Made by a program: the position numbers and the translations under genes. From Clostridium puniceum (lineage in GTDB: Bacteria > Bacillota > Clostridia > Clostridiales > Clostridiaceae): a stretch of DNA of 64,000 nt. Below the pieces are notes generated by a model. It worked only from the letters and a program-made list of their open reading frames with translations. It was not told the origin of the DNA and made no database searches. This document shows, in pieces, positions 37,915 through 47,099 of the stretch. Where the stretch lies: positions 17,028 to 81,027 of the forward strand of contig NZ_LZZM01000125.1 in NCBI RefSeq assembly GCF_002006345.1, written 5' to 3'. Within the stretch, counting starts at the first letter, position 1. Each line of letters opens with the position of its first letter.

Positions 37915-39828
37915 GTGGATAAAAAAATTGGAGTAATTGCTTCTGATATGGAGCTTAAAGATAGCATTATAGAATTATTTAGAGAAGATGTAGAACAAGG
38001 GAAAATAATTATAGATATATTAGATCCTAATAACATGAAAGAACAAGGAAAAAGTCTAGAAAATAAGGGCGCAAAAGCTATTATTGCAAGAAGTGGAGGG
38101 TATCGTCATACTGTTGGGAGAGTAAATGTTCCTGTTATACATTTGAAGATAACAACACTTGATATACTTGGTGCAATAAAGTCAGCTTCTAAATTTAATA
38201 AGGATATTATATTGTTTATATCAGATATAGAATATTTTAATTATGACGATTGGAAAGATGTAATTAAAGAAAAAATTATAATCGAAAGATTTCATGATGA
38301 GGATAATATAGAGCAACTTGTAGTTAAATATTTAAAAAGAAAATATAACGTTGTAATAGTTGGAGGCGGCATCCCTTGTAGTTATGCTAAAAAATACGGA
38401 ATTGAAAGTGTTTCAATAGGAGCTGCAAATGAATCTATTTATGATGGGATTGCATATGCTAAAGAAATTATAGAAAACTTAGAGGAGCAAAAATATAAAA
38501 ATCAAGTTTTAAAAACTGTACTTGATGGAGTTCATGATGCTGTAGTTGCAGTCAATGTAGAAGGTAAAATCATATTATATAATGAAAGAGCTAAGGAATT
38601 ATTAAAAAAGGAAAATTCAGAAGTAATGGATAAAAGATTAATAGAGGTTTGTCCAGAACTTAGTTTTATGTTAGAAGTCCTTAATGACAAGGTTAATAAA
38701 TATAATGAAATAAAGAGTTTAAGGAAAATTGTGATTGCAGCAAACATATCTATATTAGAAGTTGATGGTAATATCTACGGTGCTTTGTGTTCATTTCAGG
38801 ATATAACAAAACTTCAAAGTTTGGAAAAAAAGATAAGGTATGAATTAAATAAAAAAGGACTTGTTGCAAGATATAAATTTGAAGATATTATTTCTCATGA
38901 TCCTGTAATGAAAGACACTTTAGCAAAATCAATTAATATTGGATTAACCGATAGTACTGTAATGATTTATGGAGAAAGTGGAACTGGAAAAGAAATGATA
39001 TCTCAAAGTATCCATAATATAAGCAGCAGAAAAAATGAACCCTTCGTTGCCATTAATTGTGCTGCATTAACAGAAAGTCTTTTAGAAAGTGAACTTTTTG
39101 GTTATGAGGAAGGAGCATTTACTGGAGCTAGAAAAGGTGGTAAGCCTGGTTTATTTGAGCTTGCTCATGGAGGTACAATATTCTTAGACGAAATAAATAG
39201 TATCTCTATTAATCTTCAAGGTAAATTGCTGCGTGTATTGGAAGAAAAGGAAATAATGCGAATAGGTTCTGATCGTATAATACCTTTAGATGTTAGAATT
39301 ATTGCAGCCGCAAATGAAAATTTAAAGAGTAAAGTTAAAGAGGGAACATTTAGAAATGATTTATTTTACAGATTAAATATATTAGAAATCCACCTTCCAC
39401 CTCTTAGAGAAAGAAAAAAGGATATAGTTCCTTTGTTTAAATATTATATTAAAAAACTATCTGATAATAGAGAAGGTTTAAATTTAAATAATAGAGAAGA
39501 AGAAGAAATAATAAGTTATCCTTGGCCGGGAAATGTAAGAGAGCTAAGGAATATTGCTGAAAGATATGTAATATTTAATAAATTGGATTTAGGGGATAGA
39601 GAAGTTATTGAGAGTAATGAACAAATTATTAGTGATAATTCTAATGTTCATAATACAAATGATGATAATAAAATCAGTAGAGAAAAGAATATTGATTTAA
39701 AAGAGATTAATAGATTTGTAGAAGAAAAGGTAATAGAAATGTTATCTAATCAAGGATTGAATAAGACTGAAATTGCAAAACAGCTGGGTATTAGCAGAAC
39801 AGCCTTGTGGAATAAGACTAAGAGTTAG
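37915..39828 (+). CDS. Sigma-54 activator with PrpR-type sensor domain
   Basis: 637-residue enhancer-binding protein. Residues about 1-185 fit the PrpR N-terminal sensor (IIARSGGYRHTVGRVNVPVIHL, VVIVGGGIPCSYAKKYGIES), which in relatives binds a small-molecule effector. A PAS domain (LDGVHDAVVAVNVEGKIILY) follows, then the AAA+ core with Walker A (GESGTGKE), the sigma-54 contact loop GAFTGA and Walker B (GTIFLDEI), and a Fis-type helix-turn-helix (LNKTEIAKQLGISRTALWNK). Start: GTG 37915 is 8 bases after AGGAG. It lies between the two sigma-54 promoters of this window and is the best candidate to control both; a dead relative lies at 31945-32362. Confidence 0.9.
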   Translation: MDKKIGVIASDMELKDSIIELFREDVEQGKIIIDILDPNNMKEQGKSLENKGAKAIIARSGGYRHTVGRVNVPVIHLKITTLDILGAIKSASKFNKDIILFISDIEYFNYDDWKDVIKEKIIIERFHDEDNIEQLVVKYLKRKYNVVIVGGGIPCSYAKKYGIESVSIGAANESIYDGIAYAKEIIENLEEQKYKNQVLKTVLDGVHDAVVAVNVEGKIILYNERAKELLKKENSEVMDKRLIEVCPELSFMLEVLNDKVNKYNEIKSLRKIVIAANISILEVDGNIYGALCSFQDITKLQSLEKKIRYELNKKGLVARYKFEDIISHDPVMKDTLAKSINIGLTDSTVMIYGESGTGKEMISQSIHNISSRKNEPFVAINCAALTESLLESELFGYEEGAFTGARKGGKPGLFELAHGGTIFLDEINSISINLQGKLLRVLEEKEIMRIGSDRIIPLDVRIIAAANENLKSKVKEGTFRNDLFYRLNILEIHLPPLRERKKDIVPLFKYYIKKLSDNREGLNLNNREEEEIISYPWPGNVRELRNIAERYVIFNKLDLGDREVIESNEQIISDNSNVHNTNDDNKISREKNIDLKEINRFVEEKVIEMLSNQGLNKTEIAKQLGISRTALWNKTKS

Positions 39829-39840
39829 AAGGAGATTATA

Positions 39841-39870
39841 AAAATACAGGTTTAATTCCTGTATTTTTTT
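39841..39870 (+). terminator. Terminator after the PrpR-type activator
   Basis: AAAATACAGG (39841-39850) and CCTGTATTTT (39858-39867), 7-base loop, then T run. Confidence 0.9.
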
Positions 39871-40013
39871 GTTTACTCAATTATTAATTAATAAGATAAG
39901 TCTATAAAATGGGATATTGAAAAGTGTAAAGTAAACAAAACAACATGTTAAGAATATGGAACATATAAAAAGAGAAGCAGTAATAAAATACGAGGATTTA
40001 GCTTATATTTTTT

Positions 40014-40031
40014 TTGGCATGGTAATTGCTT
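40014..40031 (+). promoter_or_regulatory. Sigma-54 promoter of iorAB
   Basis: TTGGCATGGTAATTGCTT: TGGCA-N6-TTGC with GG-N10-GC spacing, one change from the -24/-12 consensus. It lies about 180 bases before iorA, after the activator terminator. Confidence 0.82.
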
Positions 40032-40208
40032 TATATATTTAGGAAAGTGATTAGTTACTTTATTAATATTAATCATAAATAACATAGAGAAGATAATAGT
40101 ATCTGTTGTTATATCATAAAAATACTTATCACTTATATTATCTGCGTGTGGCAGTTAAAGAAGGAACTTACTTTAATAATAAAAATTAGAATAAGAAGGA
40201 GCGGTACC

Positions 40209-41993
40209 ATGAAAAAGTTATTAACAGGAAATGAAGCTATTGCCCGTGGGGCATGGGAGGCAGGAGTAAAATTTGCATCTGCATATCCAGGAACACCAAG
40301 TACAGAAATTCTTGAAAATATGGCTACTTATAAGGGAGATGTTTTAGCTGAATGGGCTACAAATGAGAAGGTTGCGTTAGAAGCTGTAATAGGAGCATCT
40401 TATGCAGGAGCTAGATCTATGGCCTCTATGAAGCACGTTGGACTTAATGTTGCAGCAGATCCACTTTTCACAAATGCTTATATAGGCGTTAATGGTGGAC
40501 TTGTTGTAATATCAGCAGATGAACCAGGAATGCATTCATCACAAAATGAGCAAGATAATAGAAATTATGCAAGAGCTGCGAAAATACCTATGTTTGAGCC
40601 TGCTGATAGTCAAGAAGCTAAAGATATGATTAAAGAAGCCTTCGAACTAAGTGAAAAATATGATACTCCAGTACTTTTCAGAGTTACTACAAGACTTTGC
40701 CACTCTAAAGGCATAGTTGAATGTGGAGATAGAGAAGAAGTTGAAATAAAAGAATATGTTAAAGATGTAAAGAAATTTGTTCCAGTGCCTGCATTTACAG
40801 GTAATATGAGAATAAAAGTTGAAGAAAGAATGAACAAGCTGGAAGAATTCTCAAACAGTACACCTTTAAATTATGTTGAATTAAATGATACAAAAATAGG
40901 TGTAGTTACATCAGGTTGTTGCTTCAGATTTGCAAAAGAGGTTTTTGGAAATAATGTTTCTTATTTAAAATTAGGATTCACAAATCCACTTCCAAAAGCA
41001 ATAATGAAAGAATTTGCGTCAAAAGTAGATAAAATATATGTAATTGAAGAAAATGATCCAATAATTGAAAATGAATTAAAAGTTTTAGGAATAGAATGTT
41101 TTGGAAAAGATACTTTCCCATTCCATGGTGAAATGACATCTGATGTAATTAGAGAATCAGTATATGGTAAAACATATGAAACTATTAAATACGATGAAAG
41201 TAAAATAGTTGCTAGACCACCAACTTACTGTTCAGGATGCCCACATAGAGGCTTTATGTATGAATTAGGAAAGAGAAAAGATACTGTAATTTCAGGAGAT
41301 ATAGGATGTTATGCCTTAGGCTTTGCTGAACCATATAATGCTATGGATTGGTCTGTATGTATGGGAGCCAGCTTAAGTATGGGACATGGTGCTCAAAAAG
41401 TATTTAATATGAAAAAAGACAATAAGACTAGAGTTGTATCAATGCTTGGAGATTCAACCTTCTTCCATACAGGGATTAACTCATTGTTAGATGTGGTTTA
41501 CAACAAAGGAAATTCTATAAATGTAATTTTAGATAATAGAATTACTGGTATGACAGGGCATCAAGAAAACCCTGGTTCAGGATATACAGTTCAAGGAGAA
41601 GAAACAGAAGTTGTTGATATAGAAGCACTTGTAAAAGCTTGTGGAGTTAAAAATGTCAGAGTTATTAATCCAAATAATTTAGAAGAAGTAAAGAATACCT
41701 TTGACTGGGCTTATGGATTAGATGAATTATCGGTAATTATTACTAGATGGCCTTGTGTATTAAAGAAATTATCTAAAGCAGATAAAGATGAATTTGAAGG
41801 TGTTTTCAAAGATAAATGTTCAGTTGATAGTGAAAAATGTGTTGGATGTAAAATATGTACTAAGGTAGGATGTCCATCTATAGAATTCAATAATGAAAAG
41901 AAAAAAGTATCAATAGATGCAACTTCATGCGTAGGCTGTGAAGTTTGTAAACAAGTATGTCCAGTAGGTGCAATTGCTAAGGAGGTAAGATAA
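40209..41993 (+). CDS. iorA: Indolepyruvate ferredoxin oxidoreductase, alpha subunit
   Basis: 594-residue thiamine-diphosphate enzyme that oxidatively decarboxylates aryl pyruvates (indole-, phenyl-, 4-hydroxyphenylpyruvate) to aryl-acetyl-CoA while reducing ferredoxin. The N-terminal pyrimidine-binding region (GNEAIARGAWEAG, AYPGTPSTEILE), the pyrophosphate site (MLGDSTFFHTGINSLLDVVY, LDNRITGMTGHQ) and a C-terminal double [4Fe-4S] ferredoxin domain (CVGCKICTKVGCP, CVGCEVCKQVCP) are all intact. Start: ATG 40209 after AAGGAG; the longer upstream frame has no site. iorB follows after one base. Sigma-54 control. With an aminotransferase and ptb-buk this gives aryl-acetate and ATP. Confidence 0.94.
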   Translation: MKKLLTGNEAIARGAWEAGVKFASAYPGTPSTEILENMATYKGDVLAEWATNEKVALEAVIGASYAGARSMASMKHVGLNVAADPLFTNAYIGVNGGLVVISADEPGMHSSQNEQDNRNYARAAKIPMFEPADSQEAKDMIKEAFELSEKYDTPVLFRVTTRLCHSKGIVECGDREEVEIKEYVKDVKKFVPVPAFTGNMRIKVEERMNKLEEFSNSTPLNYVELNDTKIGVVTSGCCFRFAKEVFGNNVSYLKLGFTNPLPKAIMKEFASKVDKIYVIEENDPIIENELKVLGIECFGKDTFPFHGEMTSDVIRESVYGKTYETIKYDESKIVARPPTYCSGCPHRGFMYELGKRKDTVISGDIGCYALGFAEPYNAMDWSVCMGASLSMGHGAQKVFNMKKDNKTRVVSMLGDSTFFHTGINSLLDVVYNKGNSINVILDNRITGMTGHQENPGSGYTVQGEETEVVDIEALVKACGVKNVRVINPNNLEEVKNTFDWAYGLDELSVIITRWPCVLKKLSKADKDEFEGVFKDKCSVDSEKCVGCKICTKVGCPSIEFNNEKKKVSIDATSCVGCEVCKQVCPVGAIAKEVR

Positions 41994-41994
41994 T

Positions 41995-42564
41995 ATGTCT
42001 AAAAGTGTAATATTAGTTGGAGTAGGTGGACAAGGTACAATTCTTGCCAGTAAGCTTTTAACAACAGGACTTATGGAAGCAGGTTATGATGTAAAAATGA
42101 GTGAAATTCATGGAATGTCACAAAGAGGAGGGTCAGTTTCTTCTCAAGTAAGATATGGAGAAAAAGTTGAATCTCCAGTAATAGAAACTGGAGGAGCTGA
42201 TATGTTAGTATCCTTTGAAAAGATGGAAGCATTAAGATGGTTAAAATATTTAAAACCAGAAGGAAAGGCAGTAGTAAATGACTATCAAATAAATTCTATG
42301 CCAATACTTAATGGAAAAGCAGAATATCCATCAGGTGTTTTAGAAGAAATATCAAGTAAAGTAGAAACAACAGTAATTGATGCAGCTAAACATGCTGAAG
42401 AACTTGGAAATTCTAAAGTAATGAACATAATACTTTTAGGTACAATAATTAAAGCTATGGGACTTGAGCAAATTGATTGGAACAAGATTGTTAAGGAAAA
42501 TGTTAAACCTCAATTTGTTGATGTTAACTTAAAGGCTATTGACCTTGGTATGAATTTAGTATAA
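41995..42564 (+). CDS. iorB: Indolepyruvate ferredoxin oxidoreductase, beta subunit
   Basis: 189-residue gamma-type subunit of the 2-oxoacid:ferredoxin oxidoreductase family. VGVGGQGTILASKLL near the start and SEIHGMSQRGGSVSSQVRYG are characteristic of IorB. AAGGAGGTAAG lies just before the ATG inside the end of iorA, so the two are tightly coupled and should form a heteromeric enzyme. A strong terminator follows. Confidence 0.94.
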   Translation: MSKSVILVGVGGQGTILASKLLTTGLMEAGYDVKMSEIHGMSQRGGSVSSQVRYGEKVESPVIETGGADMLVSFEKMEALRWLKYLKPEGKAVVNDYQINSMPILNGKAEYPSGVLEEISSKVETTVIDAAKHAEELGNSKVMNIILLGTIIKAMGLEQIDWNKIVKENVKPQFVDVNLKAIDLGMNLV

Positions 42565-42591
42565 AAAAGTATGAACTTAGTATAAGAAGAA

Positions 42592-42632
42592 AAATACAAT
42601 TTGTGTAAGTTGAATTTACACAAATTGTATTT
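42592..42632. terminator. Terminator after iorB
   Basis: 17-bp perfect stem (AAATACAATTTGTGTAA at 42592-42608, complement 42616-42632). Confidence 0.88.
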
Positions 42633-42660
42633 GTTTAACTAAAGAATAGGAGTGAATTTT

Positions 42661-43311
42661 TTGAAAAAAGGTGATTTTTTATGGATAGGTGTATTATTAA
42701 TTTGGATAATAATTTTAATAATACCGTCTTCACGAGAAGCTTTTATAGCTGTTACTGATGGTAATCCATATATGGGCGGTTTCGTAAAGTTTGGAATATT
42801 AGCAACCATGGGTGATTTATTAGGTGCAAGAATACTTAAAGGAGATTGGAGCATCCCTAAAGGAATATTTTATAGAGCTATAATATGGGGAGTTATTGGT
42901 TGTATGGTTACTCTTGTATTTTCAGTATTTATGGGTGGTGCAGCAGCAGCACAGACAGCAGGTAGACTTCCTTTCAAGGGCTCAAACCTTGCACAAGCAT
43001 TTTTCGGAAGTGCAATTATGAATGTTACTTTTGGTCCTATGATGATGGTATTTCATAAATTCACAGACCTTTATATCGATACTAAATATGAGAAGAATGG
43101 CAACAAGGTTAAATTTGTTGAATTGGTAGATAAAGTTGACTGGCATACTTTAGTTGAATTTAGCTGGCTTAAGACTTGTCCTTTTTTCTGGATACCAGCA
43201 CATACAATTGTATTTTTATTACCAGGAGAATATAGGGTTTTAGTTTCAGCATTTTTATCTATTGCATTAGGTCTTATGCTGGCCCTTGCTAAGAAGGGAA
43301 AAAATAGTTAA
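42661..43311 (+). CDS. Unassigned membrane protein
   Basis: 216-residue integral membrane protein I cannot place in a family. It has about five hydrophobic segments, at residues 7-24, 36-52, 77-98 (WGVIGCMVTLVFSVFMGGAA), 112-130 and near the end (FWIPAHTIVFLLPGEYRVLV). No signal peptide or catalytic motif is obvious. Start: TTG 42661 is 9 bases after AGGAG; the GTG at 42652 overlaps it. Between iorAB and a sigma-54 activator; a role in uptake of the aromatic substrate is conceivable but unproven. A hairpin terminator follows. Confidence 0.7.
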   Translation: MKKGDFLWIGVLLIWIIILIIPSSREAFIAVTDGNPYMGGFVKFGILATMGDLLGARILKGDWSIPKGIFYRAIIWGVIGCMVTLVFSVFMGGAAAAQTAGRLPFKGSNLAQAFFGSAIMNVTFGPMMMVFHKFTDLYIDTKYEKNGNKVKFVELVDKVDWHTLVEFSWLKTCPFFWIPAHTIVFLLPGEYRVLVSAFLSIALGLMLALAKKGKNS

Positions 43312-43380
43312 AAATTTTTAAATCATTATGCTTAGCAGCTAATTGATTAAAAGTATGTTTAAGTTAATATATTTATAAGA

Positions 43381-43422
43381 AAAGCATATTTGGAATTGAG
43401 ATTCTAGGTATGCTTTGTTTTT
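43381..43422 (+). terminator. Terminator after the membrane protein gene
   Basis: AAAGCATA (43382-43389) pairs with TATGCTTT (43410-43417) over a 20-base loop, followed by GTTTTTAG. The rest of 43312-43694 is AT-rich, with no sigma-54 site seen. Confidence 0.65.
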
Positions 43423-43694
43423 AGTAATACTTCATAGCATTTCTTTTGTTGAACTGTTTTAATTTGATTTTTTATAGGATTTGTTTTTGATAAAAATAGA
43501 TTAATTGTTTTTTACATACTTAATAATAAGAGGTAAAATGTAAGTGCGAGGACTAATAATTTTAAAAAATATGTATTACAAAAAGCATTAGAAACACAAA
43601 TTAATATTAAATTAAGAAATTTGATATTAATATTTAATTTGATGAAATCGTTTTATATAAACAAAAAATATTTAGGATAAAATGTGAGGTAAAT

Positions 43695-45197
43695 ATGGGA
43701 AGTAAAAAAAATGTATATAAAAAATATGAAAAATATAAAGCAGATATTTTTGCTATAATTAATGCATTATATGATGGTATTTATATATTAGATAATAATG
43801 GAATTGTTGTTGATGCAAATAAAGCCTATATGGAGCTTTTAGGGATTAAAGAGTCAGAGTTGATTGGAAAGCCTATGAATACTATATGGGAGAAAAAAAT
43901 TTATAATGAAGAGGAAGCGTTTATAATACTAGATCATAAGGAGCAGATGCCAAGTATGGCTGTTATTAATGAACTTGATAATAAAAAACTAAAAACAAAG
44001 GTTCCAAAATCAGTAGGACTAATGGCGTTAGAAGAGAAAAAAGAAATCTCAGTTGTAACTAGGATTGCAAGAAGAAAGAAAACAGTTATCATGACAGGAA
44101 TTCCATTGTTTGACGAAGATGGAGAAGTGGACTTTGTGGTTACTGGTATTAGAGACATAAGTGAATTTATTAAATTAAAAGAAAAACTTGAGGCAGTGGA
44201 AAGTGATAGGGAACTATATATTAATGAATTAAAATATTTAAGAAAAAATCAAATGCAGACAGATTTAGTTGGAAAGACTATTGGAATGGAGAAAATTAGA
44301 AAGAATATAAAGCAAGTAGCAAAAACTGATGTGACTGTGCTTATAACTGGAGAAACTGGCGTTGGAAAAGAAGTTGTTGCAAGAGAAGTATATTTAAATA
44401 GTCAAAGAAAGTGTGCTCCATATATAAAAGTGAATTGTGCTGCAATACCGGAATCATTATTTGAGTCAGAATTATTTGGATATGAAAAAGGTGCATTTAC
44501 AGGAGCAGCATCAAAAGAGAAATTAGGATTATTTGAGATGGCTAACAACGGAACTATATTATTAGATGAAATAGGAGAAATGCCTCTTAAATTGCAATCA
44601 AAACTTCTTCGTGTTCTTCAGGAGAAAGAACTTACAAGAATTGGTGGAGCAAAGACTATAAAAATTGATGTAAGAGTAATTGCTGCAACTAATAAAAATT
44701 TGCAGGAACAAGTAAAAGAAGGTTCTTTCAGAGAAGATTTATACTATAGATTAAATGTTTTTCAAATTAATATACTACCACTTAGAGAACGAAAAGAAGA
44801 TATTCTAATTTTATCTAGTCACTTTGTTGAGAAACTTAATAAAAAGCATAGTAAATTTATTAACATTGAAGATGATGCCTTAGAAGCTCTTAAATTTTAT
44901 AATTGGCCAGGAAATATTCGAGAACTAGAAAATATAATAGAGCGTTTAGTAGTAATAAATGATAAGTCTCTTATTACAAGGGAAGATGTTATTAGTGCCT
45001 TAGGAAATGAAGTGTTTTCAGAGGAGGTTGTTTATAATGAAAACATTACTTTAAAAGAAGCGGTGAACTTATTAGAAAAAAATATTATTGAAAAAGCGTT
45101 AAAGAAATATGGAAGTACCTATAAAGCAGCCAAGGTATTAGGAATAACACAATCTGCTGTAGTAAAAAAAGCAAAAGTATTAGGAATAAAAAGATGA
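43695..45197 (+). CDS. PAS-type sigma-54 enhancer-binding protein
   Basis: 500-residue activator. A PAS domain (IINALYDGIYILDNNGIVVD) forms the sensor, and a linker helix leads to the AAA+ core with Walker A (GETGVGKE), GAFTGA (EKGAFTGAASKEKLGLFE) and Walker B (GTILLDEIGEMP). The C-terminus carries WPGNIRELENIIERLV and a Fis/TyrR-like helix-turn-helix (STYKAAKVLGITQSAVVKKA). GAGGTAA precedes the ATG. It lies within the aromatic-catabolism region and may act on the sigma-54 promoters at 35.48 and 40.02 kb; whether it or the PrpR-type protein controls each cannot be told. Confidence 0.92.
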   Translation: MGSKKNVYKKYEKYKADIFAIINALYDGIYILDNNGIVVDANKAYMELLGIKESELIGKPMNTIWEKKIYNEEEAFIILDHKEQMPSMAVINELDNKKLKTKVPKSVGLMALEEKKEISVVTRIARRKKTVIMTGIPLFDEDGEVDFVVTGIRDISEFIKLKEKLEAVESDRELYINELKYLRKNQMQTDLVGKTIGMEKIRKNIKQVAKTDVTVLITGETGVGKEVVAREVYLNSQRKCAPYIKVNCAAIPESLFESELFGYEKGAFTGAASKEKLGLFEMANNGTILLDEIGEMPLKLQSKLLRVLQEKELTRIGGAKTIKIDVRVIAATNKNLQEQVKEGSFREDLYYRLNVFQINILPLRERKEDILILSSHFVEKLNKKHSKFINIEDDALEALKFYNWPGNIRELENIIERLVVINDKSLITREDVISALGNEVFSEEVVYNENITLKEAVNLLEKNIIEKALKKYGSTYKAAKVLGITQSAVVKKAKVLGIKR

Positions 45198-45231
45198 GAT
45201 AGTATGTTATCCTATTGGAATCGCATGGGCA

Positions 45232-45591
45232 ATGCTCAATGGAGTATTAATTGGGGCACTTCAAGGGCTTCCACCATGGACATCAGGAATAGGTCTAACA
45301 ATAGTTGTTATATTTTGTATACTAACCGTTCATGAAAATTTATTGAGAGATACTATATTTGGAAATATACCAGCACTATTTTTAGGACTTGCTGAAACAT
45401 TTTTTATATTTTCAATTCAGCCAGCTAATGCCGTAGCTATAACACCGGTTCATTTATATGGATTTTTTATCCATGGAATGGTGATGTCGGTGTTAGTAGT
45501 GGTTGGTGGCGGATTTCTTTGTAATATTATCATTGGAAAGGACTGGCCCAAATATGTTTTGGTGGAAGTGACAAGCAATAAAAATATATAA
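45232..45591 (+). pseudogene. Truncated membrane protein
   Basis: 119 codons of a hydrophobic protein with three or four membrane segments (LTIVVIFCILTVHENLLRDT; ALFLGLAETFFIFSIQ; MVMSVLVVVGGGFLCNIIIG). The frame is already coding-like before the first ATG (YPIGIAWAMLNGVLIG) and begins only 9 codons after a stop, with no ribosome site. It therefore looks like a 5'-truncated gene fused close behind the activator. Family not recognised. It could still be expressed by translational coupling. The following stretch 45592-45917 shows no gene. Confidence 0.55.
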
Positions 45592-45917
45592 GGTTTTGTA
45601 AATAATTAAGGCCATTTATAATGAGTATGTATTATTTGATTATATATCCTTAGTTGATAACAAAGGTGTTTATAAGATCAATGAGTAAGGAATACACTGA
45701 AACCTCTGCAAAACGCTTTGTTTTTTATAAAATTATAACATTAAAGATTGTTATAGATTATTTCTAATATTTTATGAAGTAAAAATTTATATTTATATCT
45801 CATAATTTTATAAGAAAATCATATGATATTATAATTGTATAATAAAATATTATGTATGTTATATTATGCAATATGTGTTATTATTTATAGTAATATAGAT
45901 AGCGGAGGAATAGTAAA

Positions 45918-46583
45918 ATGGCAATATTAAAAAAGTTATCCTTAGTGGATCAGATATATGAAGAAATAAAGAAAGAAATAATTGAGTTAAAAATTCCACT
46001 AGGAAGTAAATTAAATATAAGTGAACTACAAGAGAAGTTTGGGGTAAGCAGTACTCCTATTAGAGAAGCAATTAACAGGCTTCAAAAAGATGGGATAGTA
46101 GAATATGAAAATAATGTTGGAGCAAGAGTTATAACGCTATCAGCTAAAGATGTTCAGGAAATTCAAGAAGTTAGTTTTGCTCTTCAAACTGGAGCTATTA
46201 GATATGCAATGCAAAAAGCTGACAATGAGCAAATTGCAAAGGAAATAAAGGAATGTATAGATAACTACGAAAAGTCGAAGGATACAAGTCAATTGTCTGA
46301 ATATGTAAATAGAATCACCGATATCTTTTATAAATATGCTGATAATTCAAGATTGACAGGTAATGCTAATCTTATATATGCACAACAGACAATTTTAAGA
46401 AATATCTTTACTCAACAATTTAAAGGAGAAGAAGATTCTAAAATTTCAGGAATTCAAGATTTTATAGAATTATATGAAGCTGTTAAAGTTGGAAATGAAA
46501 TTGAAACTATGAAGGCAATTGAGCGGAATGATCTTAGGGCTAAAGATATTATTATTAAAGGAATAGAAGAATTAAATAAATAA
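45918..46583 (+). CDS. GntR-family (FCD) transcription regulator
   Basis: 221-residue repressor or activator. The N-terminal winged helix (LVDQIYEEIKKEIIELKIPLG and VSSTPIREAINRLQKDGIVEY) is classic GntR; the all-helical C-terminal half fits an FCD ligand-binding domain, whose metal-ligand residues I could not confirm. GCGGAGGAA precedes ATG. Such regulators usually sense organic acids. It sits between the iorAB/activator block and ptb-buk and may control the latter. Terminator downstream. Confidence 0.87.
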   Translation: MAILKKLSLVDQIYEEIKKEIIELKIPLGSKLNISELQEKFGVSSTPIREAINRLQKDGIVEYENNVGARVITLSAKDVQEIQEVSFALQTGAIRYAMQKADNEQIAKEIKECIDNYEKSKDTSQLSEYVNRITDIFYKYADNSRLTGNANLIYAQQTILRNIFTQQFKGEEDSKISGIQDFIELYEAVKVGNEIETMKAIERNDLRAKDIIIKGIEELNK

Positions 46584-46599
46584 TTTATATTAATGTCTA

Positions 46600-46632
46600 A
46601 AGGATATTCTTGTTAAAAACTTGAGTATCCTT
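46600..46632 (+). terminator. Terminator after the GntR regulator
   Basis: AAGGATATTC (46600-46609) and GAGTATCCTT (46623-46632) with one wobble pair, then AATTTTTT. Confidence 0.82.
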
Positions 46633-46897
46633 AATTTTTTATGGATATATGTTACAAAAAGTAATATTCCATAAATAAAAACAATATTTATTTATAAATT
46701 ATGCAAGATATATGTTATAGGAGTTTTGAATGTGAAATAGTTTTAACTTAGGAAAAATTAATTAGTTAGTAGATTATTAGGAGGATTTTATAGAAAAATA
46801 TTTAAAAAAATAGTATATTTTTTAAATTGAAGGTGATATAATTAAAAAGAAATAAGAAATCGTGCAAGATATACGATTTTGAAGAGGATTTATTATA

Positions 46898-47075
46898 AAA
46901 GAATTATCTGCTAGAAATGAATCTCTTGCCAGAACCACTGATGAAACATGCTACCGTTTACATCAACTTATTGAGGAATACAAGTAATGAAATTCTTGAA
47001 AACCTTACCAAATATAATGGACAGGTTATAGCAGAATGATCACCAAATGAAAAGATAGCTATTTCCCAATTTATA
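46898..47075 (+). pseudogene. iorA N-terminal remnant
   Basis: Fragments of an iorA start survive in two frames. KELSARNESLARTTDE parallels KLLTGNEAIARGAWE; after a shift, NTSNEILENLTKYNGQVIAE, a TGA, then SPNEKIAI parallels STEILENMATYKGDVLAEW and TNEKVAL. The rest of the gene is gone. It lies directly before ptb, suggesting that an iorA once led the ptb-buk operon. Confidence 0.7.
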
Positions 47076-47099
47076 AACCTAAATAAGGAGGATAATCAC

